Shown piece by piece: positions 36,103 through 37,815 of a DNA stretch of 37,815 nt (positions are counted from its first letter, which is position 1; each line of letters begins with the position of its first letter). Below the pieces are notes generated by a model. The model did not search any database and had not been told where the DNA came from. It saw nothing but the letters and a program-made list of their open reading frames with translations. Source of the DNA: Candidatus Nanopelagicales bacterium (GTDB lineage Bacteria > Actinomycetota > Actinomycetes > S36-B12 > UBA10799); NCBI GenBank assembly GCA_030157755.1, contig JAOAUD010000165.1, positions 1 through 37,815 of the forward strand. Reading direction: 5' to 3'. The translations under genes and the position numbers were made by a program.

Positions 36103-37671
36103 GTGTTTAACGCGCTGTCCGACCGCCTATCCGCGACGTTCAAGAACCTACGCGGAAAGGGTCGCCTATCTGAAGCTGACGTCGACGCGGCCGTTCGGGA
36201 GATCCGGACTGCCTTGCTCGAGGCCGACGTCTCGTTGCCGGTTGTTCGCGGGTTCTGTGCGCGGGTCAAGGAGCGGGCGCTCAGCTCTGAAGTCAGTGGG
36301 GCTCTGAATCCAGCCCAGCAGGTCGTCAAGATCGTGCACGACGAACTTGTCACCGTTCTCGGTGGCGAGACCCGCCGACTTCGCTTCGCGAAGCACCCAC
36401 CGACAGTGATCATGCTTGTCGGACTCCAGGGTGCTGGCAAGACCACGCTCGCCGGAAAGCTCGCAAAGTGGCTCGATGGTCAAGATCACCGGACGCTGCT
36501 CGTTGCTGCGGACCTGCAGCGACCGAACGCTGTTGATCAATTGAGCGTGGTTGCGGAGCGCGCGGGTGTTGGCATCTACGCCCCCCAGCCCGGCAACGGG
36601 GTGGGTGACCCGGTATCCGTCGCGCGGGACAGCCTCGTCTACGCCAATGACAATGCCTACGACGTAGTCATCGTTGACACTGCGGGACGACTAGCCATTG
36701 ACGAAGAACTCATGGCCCAGGCGCGTGGGATCCGCGACGCCGTCGAGCCCAATGAAGTCCTCTTCGTAGTCGACGCGATGATCGGACAGGACGCAGTCAA
36801 AACGGCCGTCTCGTTCGAGGAAGGCGTCGGATTTGATGGCGTCGTCCTCACGAAGCTTGACGGTGACGCTCGCGGTGGAGCGGCGCTGTCCGTACGGGAA
36901 GTGACCGGACGACCGGTCATGTTCGCATCCACAGGCGAAAAGCTTGAGGACTTCGAACAGTTCCATCCCGATCGCATGGCTTCGCGCATTCTCGACATGG
37001 GCGACATGCTGACTCTCATCGAGCATGCCGAGAAGGCATTCGACGAGAAGCAGGCCGCCGAGATTGCGCGGAAGTTCGAAGCAGGTGACGAGTTCACCCT
37101 GGAAGACTTCCTGCAACAGATGCAGGCTATGAAGAAGATGGGCTCGCTGACGAAGCTCATGGGCATGATGCCCGGGATGGGCGACATCAAGAAGCAACTT
37201 GAACAGGTCGACGACCGCGACATTGATCGAATCGCCGCGATCATCCAGTCAATGACGCCACAAGAGCGGACGCACTCAAAGATCATTGACGGATCTCGGC
37301 GAGCTCGCATCGCCAAGGGCTCGGGAGTCCAGGTGAGCGAGGTCAACAATCTGCTGACCCGATTTGCAGAAGCCCAGAAAATGATGAAGCAGATGGGCAA
37401 AGGCGGGGGAATCCCTGGCATGCCCGGCATGGGTGGCGGTAAGAAGTCTCGCGGACGCCAGGTCAGTCAAGGCAAAAAGTCGAAGAAGGGTCGCAGCGGA
37501 AACCCGGCGAAGCGGGCGGCGCAAGAGGCCGCGGCGGCCACCACTAGCAGCGCGGCGCCAGGTTCAGGGTTGCTCGGCGGGGGACTTCCGACCGGAGCGG
37601 ATGCTGCGAGTTTGGAAGGATTGCCACCGGAATTCCAACAACTCGTTGGCGATCCCGACAAGAAGAATTAG
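36103..37671 (+). CDS. ffh: Signal recognition particle protein Ffh
   Basis: A 522-residue Ffh, the SRP54 GTPase that binds signal peptides and 4.5S RNA. N domain residues 1-95, then the G domain: G1 GLQGAGKTT (107-115), VADLQRPNAVDQL, G3 DTAGRL and G4 TKLDGDARGG. The methionine-rich M domain contains MKKMGSLTKLMGMMPGM, the RNA-binding SRRARIAKGSGV motif and MMKQMGKGGGIPGMPGMGG. The C-terminal ~70 residues after the M domain are basic, then Ala/Ser-rich, as in other actinobacteria. It starts with GTG at 36103, nine bases after the glnD stop, with a leaderless-type -10 instead of a Shine-Dalgarno. The order glnD-ffh is conserved in Corynebacterium. About 140 bases remain to the window end without a gene start that I can support. 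Confidence 0.97.
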   Translation: MFNALSDRLSATFKNLRGKGRLSEADVDAAVREIRTALLEADVSLPVVRGFCARVKERALSSEVSGALNPAQQVVKIVHDELVTVLGGETRRLRFAKHPPTVIMLVGLQGAGKTTLAGKLAKWLDGQDHRTLLVAADLQRPNAVDQLSVVAERAGVGIYAPQPGNGVGDPVSVARDSLVYANDNAYDVVIVDTAGRLAIDEELMAQARGIRDAVEPNEVLFVVDAMIGQDAVKTAVSFEEGVGFDGVVLTKLDGDARGGAALSVREVTGRPVMFASTGEKLEDFEQFHPDRMASRILDMGDMLTLIEHAEKAFDEKQAAEIARKFEAGDEFTLEDFLQQMQAMKKMGSLTKLMGMMPGMGDIKKQLEQVDDRDIDRIAAIIQSMTPQERTHSKIIDGSRRARIAKGSGVQVSEVNNLLTRFAEAQKMMKQMGKGGGIPGMPGMGGGKKSRGRQVSQGKKSKKGRSGNPAKRAAQEAAAATTSSAAPGSGLLGGGLPTGADAASLEGLPPEFQQLVGDPDKKN

Positions 37672-37723
37672 CGGTCCGTAGGGCCACGGTTGGTGGGTAG
37701 TGACCCCGCTGAGTCGTACGGGG

Positions 37724-37790
37724 TTGACGCCTCTGGCAGAATAGGACGGTCGAACCAAGGCTCGTGGCCCTCTCACCACGTAGAACTTGG
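37724..37790 (+). promoter_or_regulatory. Possible promoter and structured leader downstream of ffh
   Basis: A TTGACG (37724-37729) lacks a well-spaced -10. Downstream are nested arms CCAAG/CTTGG (37755-37759/37786-37790) and CGTGG/CCACG (37763-37767/37776-37780) with an 8-base loop. In many actinobacteria rpsP follows ffh, so this could be its leader, but the window ends before any start. Confidence 0.3.
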
Positions 37791-37815
37791 ATCCCGTCAA
37801 GGTTTTGCACGCGAC

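Overview
This window is chromosomal DNA of an actinobacterium (Actinomycetota). Evidence: moderately high GC with GTG/TTG starts; a Gram-positive-type heme branch (cgoX-chdC overlap); the gene block OB-fold protein / DUF3159 / two TrkA-type RCK proteins / APC permease that is also found in Mycobacterium tuberculosis (Rv2690c-Rv2694c); and the amtB-glnK-glnD-ffh order known from Corynebacterium. I cannot name the genus; an uncultured freshwater or soil lineage is only a guess. I see no tRNA, rRNA, IS element, prophage or CRISPR array, so this looks like ordinary core chromosome with some less common accessory genes.

Layout. 1-359 (minus): edge-truncated spheroidene-monooxygenase-like (CrtA-like) gene. 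422-6933 (plus): a group II PLP decarboxylase, a SAV_6107-type HEPN protein, coproporphyrinogen III oxidase and coproheme decarboxylase (last steps of the coproporphyrin-dependent heme route), MsrB, an AlkZ/YcaQ-like winged-helix protein and a TetR regulator. 6930-7863 (minus): a Trp-rich small protein and a PEBP/YbhB-like protein. 7928-10086 (plus): stand-alone LigD-type polymerase and ATP-dependent DNA ligase, coupled by a 4-base overlap. 10051-10851 (minus): RibD-C-type reductase. 10925-12136 (plus): OB-fold and DUF3159 proteins. 12161-13479 (minus): CeoC and CeoB, divergent from a KimA-like APC transporter (13546-15612), probably one potassium-homeostasis unit. 15694-20445 (plus): aconitase and DXP synthase. 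20578-23658: a 1026-residue MASE1-PAS-PAS-GGDEF-EAL protein. 23655-26568 (minus): a tightly coupled surface module (Tat-exported metallophosphoesterase, lipoprotein, membrane protein), preceded by another membrane protein (26686-27804). 27956-29893 (plus): secretory-type lipase and a small membrane protein. 30106-36093: two tandem amtB-glnK operons followed by glnD, the nitrogen-sensing block. 36103-37671: ffh.

Regulatory reading. At least eight genes have a TAnnnT hexamer ending 5-8 bases before the start codon and no clear Shine-Dalgarno sequence, which suggests widespread leaderless transcription. Both amtB operons carry a matching double AAC element, [GT][AT]AAC-N6-GTAAC, in their upstream region, which looks like a GlnR-type nitrogen operator. 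A 15-bp perfect hairpin separates the two operons.

No clearly novel defence or mobile system is visible. The most interesting points are the duplicated ammonium-sensing operons with a shared operator, the leaderless promoter signature, the coupled phosphoesterase/lipoprotein/membrane module with a nested inverted repeat in its leader, and the two RCK proteins facing a KimA-like transporter.
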